Shown in pieces: positions 32,210 through 43,871 of a stretch of 64,000 nt of DNA; positions within the stretch are counted from its first letter, which is position 1, and every line of letters begins with the position of its first letter. The notes under the pieces are model-generated. The model saw only the letters and a program-made list of their open reading frames with translations. It had not been told where the DNA came from and ran no database searches. The position numbers and the translations under genes are program-made. Source of the DNA: an uncultured Erwinia sp. (GTDB taxonomy: Bacteria > Pseudomonadota > Gammaproteobacteria > Enterobacterales > Enterobacteriaceae); assembly GCA_945290265.1 (NCBI GenBank), contig CALYQW010000006.1, positions 1 to 64,000 of the forward strand. Reading direction: 5' to 3'.

Positions 32210-32743
32210 ATGTCTGAATTTACTACCGTAGCTCGCCCCTACGCCAAAGCAGCTTTTGACTTTGCTGTTGAGCATCAGAGTGTTGATCGCTGGCAGCAGA
32301 TGCTGGCGTTTGCCACTGAGGTGGCAGGCAATGAACAGATGACCGATCTTCTCTCCGGCGCGGTTGCGCCGGAAACGTTGTCTGGAACATTCATCGCAGT
32401 TTGCGGTGATCAACTCGACGCGGCCGGCCAGAACCTGATTAAGGTGATGGCTGAGAACGGACGTTTACCAGCGCTTGCCGCTGTACTGGAACAGTTCATC
32501 CAACTGCGCGCCGCCTGGGAGGCGACCGCAGAAGTTGACGTTATCTCTTCCACTACACTAAGCGACGCACAGCTGACCAAAATCAGCACCGCGATGGAAA
32601 AACGTCTGTCACGCAAAGTTAAGCTGAATTGCAAAATTGATAAGTCTGTAATGGCAGGCGTAATCATCCGTGCGGGTGATATGGTCATTGATGGCAGCGT
32701 ACGCGGCCGTCTTGAGCGTCTTGCAGACGTCTTGCAGTCTTAA
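32210..32743 (+). CDS. atpH: F0F1 ATP synthase subunit delta
   Basis: A 177-aa F1 subunit linking the b stalk to the alpha subunits. It begins [19 protein letters not shown] and ends with the conserved [22 protein letters not shown] segment. GGAGGGGAGG lies just upstream. Length equals that of E. coli. Confidence 0.96.
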   Translation: MSEFTTVARPYAKAAFDFAVEHQSVDRWQQMLAFATEVAGNEQMTDLLSGAVAPETLSGTFIAVCGDQLDAAGQNLIKVMAENGRLPALAAVLEQFIQLRAAWEATAEVDVISSTTLSDAQLTKISTAMEKRLSRKVKLNCKIDKSVMAGVIIRAGDMVIDGSVRGRLERLADVLQS

Positions 32744-32757
32744 GGGGACTGGAGCAT

Positions 32758-34299
32758 ATGCAACTGAATTCCACCGAAATCAGCGAACTGATCAAGCAGC
32801 GCATTGCTCAGTTCAATGTCGTGAGCGAAGCTCACAACGAAGGTACTATTGTTTCCGTAAGTGACGGAATCATCCGCGTGCACGGCCTGGCCGATGTCAT
32901 GCAGGGTGAGATGATTGCCCTGCCAGGCAACCGTTACGCTATCGCACTGAACCTGGAGCGCGACTCCGTGGGTGCGGTTGTGATGGGTCCATATGCTGAC
33001 CTTGCCGAAGGCATGACCGTTAAGTGTACTGGCCGCATTCTGGAAGTTCCGGTTGGCCGTGGCCTGCTGGGTCGCGTGGTGAACACCCTGGGTGCACCGA
33101 TTGATGGTAAAGGCGCTATCGACAACGATGGTTTCTCACCTATCGAAGTGATCGCACCGGGCGTTATCGACCGTCAGTCAGTTGATGAGCCAGTGCAGAC
33201 CGGCTACAAATCTGTTGATGCCATGATTCCAATCGGCCGTGGCCAGCGTGAGCTGATCATCGGTGACCGTCAGACCGGTAAAACCGCGATGGCGATCGAT
33301 GCGATCATCAACCAGCGTGATTCCGGCATTAAATGTGTGTACGTGGCCATCGGCCAGAAAGCCTCTACCATCGCTAACGTGGTGCGTAAGCTGGAAGAAC
33401 ACAATGCGCTGGCAAACACCATCGTGGTGGTGGCTACCGCCTCTGAATCTGCGGCACTGCAATATCTGGCACCGTATGCCGGTTGCGCCATGGGCGAATA
33501 CTTCCGTGACCGCGGTGAAGATGCGCTGATCGTATACGATGACCTGTCTAAACAGGCTGTTGCTTACCGTCAGGTTTCTCTGCTGCTGCGTCGTCCGCCA
33601 GGCCGTGAAGCGTTCCCTGGTGACGTTTTCTACCTCCACTCCCGTCTGCTGGAGCGTGCTTCCCGCGTAAGCGCTGAGTATGTTGAGCGTTTCACTCACG
33701 GTGAAGTTAAAGGTAAAACCGGTTCACTGACCGCGCTGCCAATTATCGAAACCCAGGCGGGTGACGTTTCTGCGTTCGTTCCAACCAATGTGATTTCGAT
33801 CACTGATGGTCAGATCTTCCTGGAAACCAACCTGTTTAACTCCGGTATTCGTCCGGCGGTTAACCCGGGTATCTCGGTATCCCGTGTAGGTGGTGCTGCG
33901 CAGACCAAGATCATCAAGAAACTGTCCGGTGGTATTCGTACCGCGCTGGCGCAGTATCGTGAACTGGCAGCGTTCTCTCAGTTCGCTTCCGATCTGGACG
34001 AAGCAACCCGTAAGCAACTGGATCACGGCCAGAAAGTGACTGAACTGCTGAAGCAGAAACAGTACGCGCCGATGTCCATTGCCCAGCAGGGTCTGGTGCT
34101 GTTTGCCGCTGAGCGTGGTTTTCTGACCGATGTTGAGCTGGCAAAAGTAGGCAGCTTTGAAGAGGCGCTGCTGGCGTTTGCTGAGCGCGAACACGGCGAG
34201 CTGATGGCGGAAATCAACCAGTCTGGTAACTATAACGGCGAAATCGAAGAGAAGCTGAAAGCCCTCCTCGACACGTTTAAGGCAACCCAGTCCTGGTAA
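32758..34299 (+). CDS. atpA: F0F1 ATP synthase subunit alpha
   Basis: A 513-aa non-catalytic nucleotide-binding subunit of F1. Walker A GDRQTGKT is near residue 169, and the family segments [21 protein letters not shown] and the C-terminal helical domain are intact. Same length as E. coli AtpA. It begins 14 bp after atpH. Confidence 0.97.
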   Translation: MQLNSTEISELIKQRIAQFNVVSEAHNEGTIVSVSDGIIRVHGLADVMQGEMIALPGNRYAIALNLERDSVGAVVMGPYADLAEGMTVKCTGRILEVPVGRGLLGRVVNTLGAPIDGKGAIDNDGFSPIEVIAPGVIDRQSVDEPVQTGYKSVDAMIPIGRGQRELIIGDRQTGKTAMAIDAIINQRDSGIKCVYVAIGQKASTIANVVRKLEEHNALANTIVVVATASESAALQYLAPYAGCAMGEYFRDRGEDALIVYDDLSKQAVAYRQVSLLLRRPPGREAFPGDVFYLHSRLLERASRVSAEYVERFTHGEVKGKTGSLTALPIIETQAGDVSAFVPTNVISITDGQIFLETNLFNSGIRPAVNPGISVSRVGGAAQTKIIKKLSGGIRTALAQYRELAAFSQFASDLDEATRKQLDHGQKVTELLKQKQYAPMSIAQQGLVLFAAERGFLTDVELAKVGSFEEALLAFAEREHGELMAEINQSGNYNGEIEEKLKALLDTFKATQSW

Positions 34300-34352
34300 T
34301 GTCTGGCGGCCTGACCTGAGCGGTCAGGCCGCAAGGCTTTGAGGAGAAGCTT

Positions 34353-35222
34353 ATGGCCGGCGCAAAAGAGATACGTAGTAAGATCGGCAGCGTGCAGAAC
34401 ACGCAGAAGATCACCAAAGCGATGGAAATGGTCGCCGCCTCCAAAATGCGTAAATCGCAGGAACGCATGGCGGCCAGCCGTCCTTATGCAGAAACCATGC
34501 GCAAAGTGATTGGTCACATTGCGTTAGGTAATCTGGAATACAAACACCCTTACCTGTCCGATCGCGAAGTTAAACGCGTCGGGTATCTGGTCGTATCTAC
34601 CGACCGCGGGCTTTGTGGTGGTTTGAACATTAACCTGTTCAAAAAATTGCTGACAGAAATGAAAGCGAACGCGGATAAAGGCATCGAGAGCGATCTGGCC
34701 ATTATCGGTTCCAAAGGCCTGTCATTCTTCAGCTCTGTCGGTGGCAGAGTGGTTGCTCAGGTAACCGGACTGGGGGATAAACCTGCCCTGTCTGACCTGA
34801 TTGGCCCGGTCAAAGTGATGCTGCAGGCCTATGATGAAGGGCGCATCGACAAGCTGAATATTGTCTGCAACAAATTTGTCAACACCATGTCTCAGTCGCC
34901 ACAGGTTGTGCAACTGCTACCATTACCACCAGCAGATGATGCGGAAGGTGTGGTGAAAAAGAGCACCTGGGACTATCTGTATGAGCCCGATCCGAAAGCG
35001 CTGCTGGATACGTTACTGCGTCGCTATGTCGAATCTCAGGTTTACCAGGGTGTTGTTGAAAACCTGGCCAGCGAGCAGGCCGCGCGAATGGTGGCGATGA
35101 AAGCCGCGACCGATAACGGCGGAAACCTGATCAAAGAGCTGCAGTTGGTATACAACAAGGCTCGTCAGGCCAGCATCACCCAGGAACTTACCGAGATCGT
35201 CTCGGGGGCCTCCGCAGTTTAA
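34353..35222 (+). CDS. atpG: F0F1 ATP synthase subunit gamma
   Basis: A 289-aa central stalk subunit. The N-terminal helix begins [20 protein letters not shown] and the C-terminal helix ends [20 protein letters not shown], the two forming the rotating coiled coil inside the alpha/beta hexamer. It has two residues more than E. coli AtpG. Confidence 0.96.
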   Translation: MAGAKEIRSKIGSVQNTQKITKAMEMVAASKMRKSQERMAASRPYAETMRKVIGHIALGNLEYKHPYLSDREVKRVGYLVVSTDRGLCGGLNINLFKKLLTEMKANADKGIESDLAIIGSKGLSFFSSVGGRVVAQVTGLGDKPALSDLIGPVKVMLQAYDEGRIDKLNIVCNKFVNTMSQSPQVVQLLPLPPADDAEGVVKKSTWDYLYEPDPKALLDTLLRRYVESQVYQGVVENLASEQAARMVAMKAATDNGGNLIKELQLVYNKARQASITQELTEIVSGASAV

Positions 35223-36671
<1,449 letters not shown>

Positions 36672-36745
36672 TGGTTTTCCCCCTGGGTTATGCGGGTCGC
36701 TACGCGGCCTGACTGACAGGGGGAAAGATCCCCAGGAGATTAACT

Positions 36746-37165
36746 ATGGCTATGACTTTTCACCTGGACGTTGTCAGCGCGGAACAGCAACTGTTCTCCG
36801 GTCTGGTTCAGCGTATCCAGGTATCCGGTAGCGAAGGTGAGCTGGGTATTCACCCTAATCACGCCCCGCTGCTGACTGCCATTAAGCCTGGTATGATTCG
36901 CATCGTTAAGCAGCACGGCGAAGAAGAGGTGATTTACCTCTCCGGCGGCGTGCTGGAAGTGCAGCCAGGTGCGGTTACCGTCCTGTCTGACACCGCGATC
37001 CGTGGTACTGACCTCGATGAAGCGCGCGCGCTGGAAGCGAAACGCAAAGCCGAAGAGCATATGCTGAGCTCGCACGGTGATGTGGACTACGCCCTGGCGT
37101 CAGCAGAGCTGGCGAAAGCCATCGCGAAACTGCGCGTGATCGAGCTGACCAAACAGGCGATGTAA
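36746..37165 (+). CDS. atpC: F0F1 ATP synthase subunit epsilon
   Basis: A 139-aa F1 subunit of the central stalk and an intrinsic inhibitor of ATPase activity. The N-terminal beta sandwich ([14 protein letters not shown]...[14 protein letters not shown]) and C-terminal two-helix hairpin are complete. It is the last gene of the operon and is followed by a strong terminator. Confidence 0.96.
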   Translation: MAMTFHLDVVSAEQQLFSGLVQRIQVSGSEGELGIHPNHAPLLTAIKPGMIRIVKQHGEEEVIYLSGGVLEVQPGAVTVLSDTAIRGTDLDEARALEAKRKAEEHMLSSHGDVDYALASAELAKAIAKLRVIELTKQAM

Positions 37166-37184
37166 CCCAGGTTTAAATTGCACC

Positions 37185-37218
37185 ATGCCAGTCAGGAAAC
37201 TGACTGGCATTTTTTTTG
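37185..37218 (+). terminator. Rho-independent terminator of the atp operon
   Basis: A perfect 10-bp stem ATGCCAGTCA / TGACTGGCAT with loop GGAAAC, followed by eight T in nine bases. It starts 20 bp after the atpC stop. Confidence 0.93.
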
Positions 37219-37388
37219 TCCGGTTAGGTTACGACGGTATCGGTATTGATGCAGGCGAGGTCTTCTTCGTGAATAAGGATCTCAGGGTTTGTCATCCATC
37301 ATCTGTTTTCTGAGCGTTTCAACGGATACAATCACAGGTGTTATGGTAAATTCGAGTGACTGACAGGTACGGGAAAAGCCCCGGAAGG

Positions 37389-37715
37389 TTAGTCGTATAA
37401 CCAGCGTCCGGCTTTTGCCGATTCTGCGAACATTCTTACTGTAAGAGGTTTTGAAACTTGTTTGAGCGGTCTTTTGGTAAACCATTTACGGAAAAACCAT
37501 TCCAGTTTCCATGGGTAGTAATGCTTCATATCCAGAATGGAGACATCAACCCCAAATACAGAATCATATTTTTCTATGGCATCGCTCAATTCATCACAGT
37601 CGGCATATCCTTGCAGTGGTGTATCCAGCTCAATAGGTATTGGACTCATTGTAAGAGTGCTCATTAACGATAGCTCATTACGAAAAAAGGCTAATACATC
37701 ATCGGTGGTTACCAT
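37389..37715 (-). CDS. DUF1493-family protein
   Basis: A 108-aa cytoplasmic protein whose ending (YYPWKLEWFFRKWFTKRP followed by K-PLTVRMFAESAKAGRW) is typical of the DUF1493 family found in enterobacteria. It has no membrane segment. Function not established. It overlaps the upstream membrane-protein gene by 7 bp, so the two form an operon. The pair is inserted between atpC and glmU, which are adjacent in E. coli. Moderately AT-rich. Confidence 0.68.
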   Translation of the reverse strand: MVTTDDVLAFFRNELSLMSTLTMSPIPIELDTPLQGYADCDELSDAIEKYDSVFGVDVSILDMKHYYPWKLEWFFRKWFTKRPLKQVSKPLTVRMFAESAKAGRWLYD

Positions 37716-38158
37716 ATTTTATCGTTCCCTCTGGCTATTTTGTTGTAGCGAGAAGTGGCTTTGTAAAAGATGGTTGCTATGTCACTAGCCAGAAGAACCC
37801 ACCCCAGAACCGGAATAGTACGTCCTACGAATTTACCTAAATTGTTTACCCACATGGGTTTTAAATATCTAAGGCTTGCGTTTGTGAAGGTTGGAAGTCG
37901 GAAAGGTAATTCAATATCGAGGTAGCGACGAGAATAGAGTGACGCAATTGACGTACCTTTGGTCGCTGTGCGAAATTTTCTACGAGTCCTTACTAATGGT
38001 TGTCCTAAAATTATTAGTGCCAGTGTGGCTATATCTTCAATTCCGTCCATTTGCTCATTGACAGAATCAAGGAGGATCCAAAAATATAGCTCCGTGGCTG
38101 AGAGATTTGACATTCCATTAAAAAAATATGTTCCGTTTAGTTCTTCGACAGTGTCCAT
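37709..38158 (-). CDS. Hypothetical protein with C-terminal membrane segment, partner of DUF1493 gene
   Basis: A 149-aa protein (from ATG 38158). GGAGAG sits 7 nt upstream; an in-frame TTG 24 bp earlier has no such site. The N-terminal part is acidic, the middle basic (RTRRKFRTATKG), and a hydrophobic segment near residues 114-133 (FVGRTIPVLGWVLLASDIAT) suggests membrane anchoring. I recall similar membrane/DUF1493 gene pairs in enterobacterial accessory regions, without a proven role. Confidence 0.6.
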   Translation of the reverse strand: MDTVEELNGTYFFNGMSNLSATELYFWILLDSVNEQMDGIEDIATLALIILGQPLVRTRRKFRTATKGTSIASLYSRRYLDIELPFRLPTFTNASLRYLKPMWVNNLGKFVGRTIPVLGWVLLASDIATIFYKATSRYNKIARGNDKIW

Positions 38159-38577
38159 TGATTCTCTCCATGTCCTTATCAAGTTTATTTCATACTACCG
38201 GGAGCCGATTATAGTGATCAACAAAAACTGACCCCGGGTTCAGAGATTTCCCCAAAATAATCGCTTTGCTTGATTGGCATTATTCTACCGTTATAGTGAT
38301 GAAGTCTTAGCGGTAAGTGTCAGGAAAGTTGTCACCCTGAGTTAATTTATGCGCCGGTCTTTTCCCATTCAGGATACAGGGTGGCTGACCCTTAAACTTT
38401 TAAGCTTCTGAACCCCGATAAAGATCACTTAGGAAAAAATTCAATATCCTTACCTACTATCGGGCGACTGTTCACTCTATCTGGTGATGGTAAATCTAAT
38501 TTAATGGTAAGAAAAAAGTAGTATTCTTACCCCTAACCCGCTTTACTTTCTTCTTAAAACTAACAGTCAGGATGTCT
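38159..38577. other. Intergenic region before glmU
   Basis: About 420 bases between the accessory pair and glmU. No gene of credible length, no tRNA and no strong terminator were seen. The glmU promoter must lie here, but no single -35/-10 pair stood out. Confidence 0.5.
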
Positions 38578-39951
38578 ATGTCTACCAGCCCGATAAGCGT
38601 GGTGATCCTTGCCGCTGGCAAAGGAACCCGCATGTATTCCGACCTGCCAAAAGTACTGCATCTGCTGGCAGGCAAGCCGATGGTGCAGCATGTGATTGAT
38701 GTGGCGAAGGTGCTTAACGCGCGCCGCATCAATCTGGTCTACGGTCATGGCGGCGAGCTGCTGCAAAACACCCTGCACGAATCAACGCTGAACTGGGTAC
38801 TACAGGCTGAACAGTTGGGTACCGGCCATGCCATGCAGCAGGCCGCGCCGTACTTTGCCGATGATGAAGATATTCTGATGCTGTACGGCGATGTGCCGCT
38901 AATTTCTGCCGATACTCTGCGCCAGCTACAGGCCGCTAAACCTGCCGGTGGTATTGGCCTGCTAACGGTAAAGCTGGATAACCCCAGCGGTTATGGCCGA
39001 ATTATCCGTGAAAACGGCCAGGTAACCGGCATCGTTGAACAGAAAGATGCCACGCCACAACAGCTGGAGATCAGCGAAATTAATACCGGCATTCTGCTGG
39101 CTAACGGTGCCGATCTGAAACGCTGGCTGGGCCAGCTGACCAATAACAATGCGCAGGGTGAATACTATATTACCGATGTGATCGCCCTGGCGCACCGCGA
39201 AGGCAAATCTGTCGTCGCGGTCCATCCGGCTGACAGCTATGAAACCGAAGGCGTCAATAATCGTCTGCAGCTGGCGACTCTGGAGCGTATCTGGCAGGCC
39301 AGTCAGGCAAAAAAATTGCTGCTGGCTGGCGTGATGCTACAGGATCCGGCGCGATTTGATCTGCGCGGCGAACTGACGCACGGTCGTGATGTGGTGATTG
39401 ATACCAACGTGATTATTGAAGGTCAGGTAACCCTGGGTAACCGGGTGCTTATCGGCAGCGGCTGTGTAATCAAAAACAGCGTGATCGGCGATGACTGCGT
39501 TATCAGCCCTTACAGCGTTATTGAGAATGCCACCCTGGCGGCAGACTGCAGCGCCGGACCGTTTGCCCGTCTGCGCCCTGGCAGCGTACTGGAAAGCGGT
39601 GCGCATGTGGGGAACTTCGTCGAGCTGAAAAATGTTCGACTGGGGAAAGACTCCAAAGCCGGTCATCTCAGCTATCTGGGTGATGCGGAAATTGGTGCTA
39701 ACGTGAATATTGGTGCCGGTACTATTACCTGTAACTATGACGGGGCGAATAAATTCAAAACCGTGATTGGCGATGATGTCTTTGTCGGGTCAGATACCCA
39801 GCTGATCGCGCCGGTCAGCGTGGCGGCTGGCACGACTATCGCGGCAGGAACCACCGTGATGAAAGATGTGGAAACTGCCGGTCTGGTTCTGAACCGTAAA
39901 GACCAGCAGCTGAAAACCGACTGGCAGCGGCCGGTAAAACAGAAAAAATAA
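38578..39951 (+). CDS. glmU: Bifunctional GlmU: GlcN-1-P acetyltransferase / GlcNAc-1-P uridyltransferase
   Basis: A 457-aa enzyme making UDP-GlcNAc for peptidoglycan and LPS. The N-terminal nucleotidyltransferase has [18 protein letters not shown] near residue 10, and the C-terminal left-handed beta helix shows hexapeptide repeats from about 250 ([20 protein letters not shown]) to 430. The second ATG (38578) has AGGA 6 nt upstream; the first (38572) lies directly against it. glmS follows, as in E. coli. Confidence 0.95.
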   Translation: MSTSPISVVILAAGKGTRMYSDLPKVLHLLAGKPMVQHVIDVAKVLNARRINLVYGHGGELLQNTLHESTLNWVLQAEQLGTGHAMQQAAPYFADDEDILMLYGDVPLISADTLRQLQAAKPAGGIGLLTVKLDNPSGYGRIIRENGQVTGIVEQKDATPQQLEISEINTGILLANGADLKRWLGQLTNNNAQGEYYITDVIALAHREGKSVVAVHPADSYETEGVNNRLQLATLERIWQASQAKKLLLAGVMLQDPARFDLRGELTHGRDVVIDTNVIIEGQVTLGNRVLIGSGCVIKNSVIGDDCVISPYSVIENATLAADCSAGPFARLRPGSVLESGAHVGNFVELKNVRLGKDSKAGHLSYLGDAEIGANVNIGAGTITCNYDGANKFKTVIGDDVFVGSDTQLIAPVSVAAGTTIAAGTTVMKDVETAGLVLNRKDQQLKTDWQRPVKQKK

Positions 39952-39959
39952 TTTTACCG

Positions 39960-39977
39960 CTCCCCGTAAACGGGGAG
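39960..39977 (+). other. Hairpin in the glmU-glmS gap
   Basis: A 7-bp stem CTCCCCG / CGGGGAG with loop TAAA, 8 bp after the glmU stop, no U-tract. In E. coli this leader is processed by RNase E at the glmU end and glmS translation is activated by the sRNA GlmZ. Whether the same pairing exists here was not worked out. Confidence 0.5.
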
Positions 39978-40119
39978 TTGCAAACAGGCAGTAAAGGCAG
40001 TTAAAAAAATATAAGTCCCCCTCTCTACAAGGCTCGGGACAGCGGAAAATACCGCAATAATCAGGTCATAAGGCAACGCTGGTGGCGCTGAAACGTCACC
40101 TCTGTCAGGAAATAAAGTT

Positions 40120-41952
40120 ATGTGTGGAATTGTTGGCGCTGTAGCGCAGCGTGATATTGCAGAAATCCTGCTCGAAGGGCTGCGTCGTCTGGAATACCGT
40201 GGTTACGACTCGGCCGGGCTGGCGGTGGTTGATGCTCAGGGGCAGGTCACCCGCCTGCGTCGTCTGGGCAAGGTCAGTAACCTGGTTCAGGCGGCAGAAG
40301 AAACCTCTCTGGTGGGGGGCAGCGGTATTGCCCATACCCGTTGGGCTACCCACGGCGAGCCTTCGGAAGTGAATGCACACCCGCATATCTCCGGCCATAT
40401 CATTATCGTGCACAACGGTATTATCGAGAATCACGAGCCGCTGCGTGAGCAGATGATTAAGCGTGGTTATAGCTTCAGTTCGGAAACCGATACCGAAGTG
40501 GTGGCGCACCTGGTGCACTGGGAACAGCAGCAGCACGGTGGCAGCCTGCGCGAAGTGGTTCTGCGGGTGATCCCGCAGCTGCGTGGTGCCTACGGGATGG
40601 TGATTATGGACAGCCGCGATCCGCAGGTGCTGATTGCCGCACGCTCCGGCAGCCCGCTGGTGATTGGTCGTGGCGTAGGGGAAAACTTTATTGCCTCTGA
40701 CCAGCTGGCGCTGCTGCCAGTGACCCGCCGCTTTGTCTATCTGGAAGAAGGCGATGTCGCTGAAGTCACCCGCCGCGATCTGACGATTATTGACCGCCAC
40801 GGTGAGATTGTGCAGCGTGCCGAGATTGAATCCAACGTGCAGTACGATGCCGGTGATAAGGGCATTTACCGCCACTATATGCAGAAAGAGATCTACGAAC
40901 AGCCGCTGGCGATTAAAAACACCCTTGCCGGGCGTTTCAGTCATGGTGCAGTCGATCTCTCTGAGCTGGGTGCGGACGGCGATGCGCTGCTGGCAAAGGT
41001 GGAGCATATTCAGATTGTCGCCTGCGGCACTTCCTACAACTCCGGCATGGTGTCCCGTTACTGGTTTGAAGCGCTGGCGGGCATTCCCTGCGATGTGGAA
41101 ATTGCCTCGGAGTTTCGCTACCGCCAGTCTGCGGTACGTAAAAACAGCCTGCTGATCACCCTTTCCCAGTCCGGTGAAACTGCCGATACCCTGGCAGCGC
41201 TGCGACTGTCAAAACAGCTGGGCTATCTGGGATCGCTGGCTATCTGTAACGTAGCGGGATCGTCGCTGGTACGCGAATCCGACCTGGCGCTGATGACCAA
41301 AGCCGGCACTGAAATTGGCGTGGCGTCCACCAAAGCCTTTACCACCCAGCTGACGGTGCTGCTGATGCTGGTGGCGAAAGTGGGCCGTCTGCACGGCGTT
41401 GCGCCACAGACAGAGCAGGATATCGTTCATGCGCTGCAGGCGCTGCCCAGCCGTATTGAGCAGATGCTGTCACAGGATGAGCTGATTGCTGCGCTGGCAG
41501 AAGATTTCTCTGACAAACATCATGCGCTGTTTCTTGGCCGTGGCGATCAGTACCCGATCGCCATGGAAGGGGCGCTGAAGCTGAAAGAGATCTCCTATAT
41601 CCACGCCGAAGCCTATGCAGCGGGCGAGCTGAAGCACGGCCCGCTGGCACTGATTGATGCAGATATGCCGGTAATTGTGGTGGCTCCAAACAATGAGCTG
41701 CTGGAAAAGCTGAAGTCCAATATCGAAGAAGTGCGCGCGCGCGGCGGCCTGCTGTACGTGTTTGCCGATGCCGATGCCGGTTTCAGCGACAGCGAAGGGA
41801 TGCGTATTATCCCACTGCCACACGTAGAAGAAGTGATTGCCCCAATCTTCTACACCGTGCCGCTGCAGCTGCTCTCCTACCATGTGGCGCTGATTAAAGG
41901 CACCGACGTTGACCAGCCGCGCAACCTGGCGAAATCGGTCACGGTGGAGTAA
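40120..41952 (+). CDS. glmS: Glucosamine-6-phosphate synthase (isomerising)
   Basis: A 610-aa amidotransferase converting fructose 6-phosphate and glutamine to glucosamine 6-phosphate, the first step of UDP-GlcNAc synthesis. The catalytic N-terminal Cys follows Met ([11 protein letters not shown]), the glutaminase domain runs to about 240, and two SIS isomerase domains ([21 protein letters not shown]) follow. It ends LAKSVTVE, the conserved end recognised by Tn7 TnsD in enterobacteria. Confidence 0.96.
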   Translation: MCGIVGAVAQRDIAEILLEGLRRLEYRGYDSAGLAVVDAQGQVTRLRRLGKVSNLVQAAEETSLVGGSGIAHTRWATHGEPSEVNAHPHISGHIIIVHNGIIENHEPLREQMIKRGYSFSSETDTEVVAHLVHWEQQQHGGSLREVVLRVIPQLRGAYGMVIMDSRDPQVLIAARSGSPLVIGRGVGENFIASDQLALLPVTRRFVYLEEGDVAEVTRRDLTIIDRHGEIVQRAEIESNVQYDAGDKGIYRHYMQKEIYEQPLAIKNTLAGRFSHGAVDLSELGADGDALLAKVEHIQIVACGTSYNSGMVSRYWFEALAGIPCDVEIASEFRYRQSAVRKNSLLITLSQSGETADTLAALRLSKQLGYLGSLAICNVAGSSLVRESDLALMTKAGTEIGVASTKAFTTQLTVLLMLVAKVGRLHGVAPQTEQDIVHALQALPSRIEQMLSQDELIAALAEDFSDKHHALFLGRGDQYPIAMEGALKLKEISYIHAEAYAAGELKHGPLALIDADMPVIVVAPNNELLEKLKSNIEEVRARGGLLYVFADADAGFSDSEGMRIIPLPHVEEVIAPIFYTVPLQLLSYHVALIKGTDVDQPRNLAKSVTVE

Positions 41953-41980
41953 GGCGGTTTGATGCCCGCCCTGGGGGGGG
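41905..41980 (+). other. attTn7-type site at the glmS 3' end
   Basis: The last codons of glmS ([15 protein letters not shown]) are conserved with E. coli, where they form the TnsD-binding part of attTn7; insertion would fall about 25 bp past the stop, near 41977. No Tn7 end or TnsABC gene is seen, so the site appears unoccupied. Confidence 0.5.
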
Positions 41981-42002
41981 CTGACAGCTTACGGACAGCA
42001 AC

Positions 42003-42027
42003 ACAGCCCCCCAGTCAGGGGGGCTGT
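42003..42027 (+). terminator. glmS terminator hairpin
   Basis: A perfect 10-bp stem ACAGCCCCCC / GGGGGGCTGT with loop AGTCA. There is no clean U-tract on either side. It lies in the gap between the convergent glmS and the dehydrogenase relic and may serve both. The G-run at 41971-41983 could pair with the same C-run. Confidence 0.7.
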
Positions 42028-42035
42028 ATGACAAC

Positions 42036-43676
42036 CTATTTTAAGCGGTAAGCAATCACTGAATCACCGGCGGTGGTGCCTGATGATCCGTGTCCGCCTG
42101 CGGCAATCACCACATAGTGTTTATTGTCGCTGCCTGCATAGGTTGCCGGGGTCGATTGCCCACCGGCAGGTAACTCGGTTTGCCATAACAACTTACCGCT
42201 ATTGACATCATATGCCCGGAAGAAGTTATCCGCTGTGGCAGCGTGGAAGACCACATCACCGGCAGTCAGCAGCGGTCCACCATGAGCCACCATTCCCATC
42301 GGGAAACCGAGCGGGAAACGGCCAGGAAGGAAGCTGGTTTTCAGGTTTTTTGTGTTTCCTGTACGGCGTAACCATGCGGTTTTACCTGTTGTCAGATCAA
42401 CGCCAACCATCCGCCCCCAGGGGGGAGCAATACAGGGAATGCCTAATCCGGAAATAAACTGCTGGATATGGATGGCATATCTGCCCTGGAAGTTTTCATT
42501 CCAGTAAGGCGTTCCCTCCTGAGTAAACAGGCGCTTTTCTGTTGTTAACTGGCCGGTGTGCACATCATAAGCACGGATAACTCCTGACGGATTGGCAGAC
42601 GCATAACCATTATCCATCACGGAACCGCCGACGATCACCAGATGACCCGCCACCAGCGGTGCGGCGGTTTGCATCAAGGCGTGAGGCCGTACTTTGCCCA
42701 TATTATTATGCAGATCAATCTTACCCTGCTGCCCGAAATTGCTGCATAGTTTGCCGCTATCCGCATCCAGGCGATCAGGTTTGCCTCAGCGGTTGCCATA
42801 AAAATACGGCGTTGGCAGATGGCCGGTGCATGGGATGGGGCAGCCGCCGCGATATCGGAGTCAGCAAAGTAGCTGACGCCACGACAGGTCTGGTGCTGCT
42901 GTAAATAAGAAGGATCTTTCGCTGACTGATACTTCCACTTCAGTTGCCCTGTCTGCGGGTCTAACGCATGAACCTCATTATGAGGCGTACAGAGATACAG
43001 CATATTATTGACTTTTTAGTGGCGTTGCTTCGAACGTGTATTCGCTTGCATCTTTATCGCTGTTACGCAAGTCACCGGTGTGGTACGTCCATGCCACCTC
43101 AAGCTGGTTCACATTGTTTTTGTTAATTTGCTCAAGTTGGGAGAAACGCTGACCCGCCGCCGTGCCACCGTAGGCGCTCCAGTCCTGTGCCGCACCCTGA
43201 GTAACTTGTGACTGACGTTCACTGGTTAACTGGCCCGACTGTGGATAAGGGTCGTAGAACGTTAAGCCGGCCACGATCTGCAGCATAATCACCACGGTGC
43301 TACCGAGGAAAGCATGGAAACGACGTGCACCGCCGGTCAGTGCCTTCACTGTCCACGGCAGGGCTAACCACACACCCACTAAACCGATTAAATCCCTGCG
43401 GGGGATCCATTGCCATTTATCAAAACCGACTTCATAAATCATTCATGCCAGCACCATCCACATAACAACGGCATAGACAGTCAGCGCTGCCGGTTTTTTC
43501 TTAAACAGTAAGATTGCGGTGAGCAGTAGCCCCAGCGCTATCACCACATAGAAAGGTGAGCCACCCACCAGCAGCAACTCGCCCCCCATCCACAGCATCG
43601 TAAGGCCGAACAACGCGACCACGATCCCCGTTAGCCTGCTTAACATACAGAACCCACTGAAACAAAAATAAAACAT
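42036..43676 (-). pseudogene. Decayed membrane-bound PQQ dehydrogenase (glucose/quinate/shikimate family)
   Basis: Four pieces of one gene read leftward. 43676-43446 encodes the N-terminal membrane helices and ends at TGA 43443-43445, in frame with the next piece (43442-43005, [17 protein letters not shown]...[14 protein letters not shown]); a TGG-to-TGA change explains this. An extra A in a run of five near 43014 shifts into the third piece (YLCTPHNEVHALDP...CRGVSYF). One base is lost near 42770, shifting into the last piece (42767-42036), which keeps GMVAHGGPLLTAGDVVF and VIAAGGHGSSGT. About 300 central residues are missing. Intact relatives are about 800 aa. The neighbouring shikimate-type transporter favours quinate/shikimate over glucose as ancestral substrate. 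Confidence 0.88.
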
Positions 43677-43871
43677 ATTGTTAACATTGTGAGCGCGATT
43701 TTACGCCAAATTATCGCCAGAAAAAGTGATTTTTCTGAGTTAATGGACGCAGGGAAAAAGGGGTATAAATGCAGGAGGGATTCATTGACTGTCTCTATCC
43801 TGAGGTCATTAATCATCCCGGCCTGGCCTGTCGAATCACCGCTGGTATTGCCCTGTTCTGTCCGCAGAAGG

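Noticed and set aside
41960-42003. Tn7 insertion at attTn7
   Set aside because: No Tn7 end repeats or tns genes downstream of glmS.
43443-43445. TGA in the PQQ dehydrogenase as recoding
   Set aside because: Further frameshifts and a large deletion show plain gene decay.
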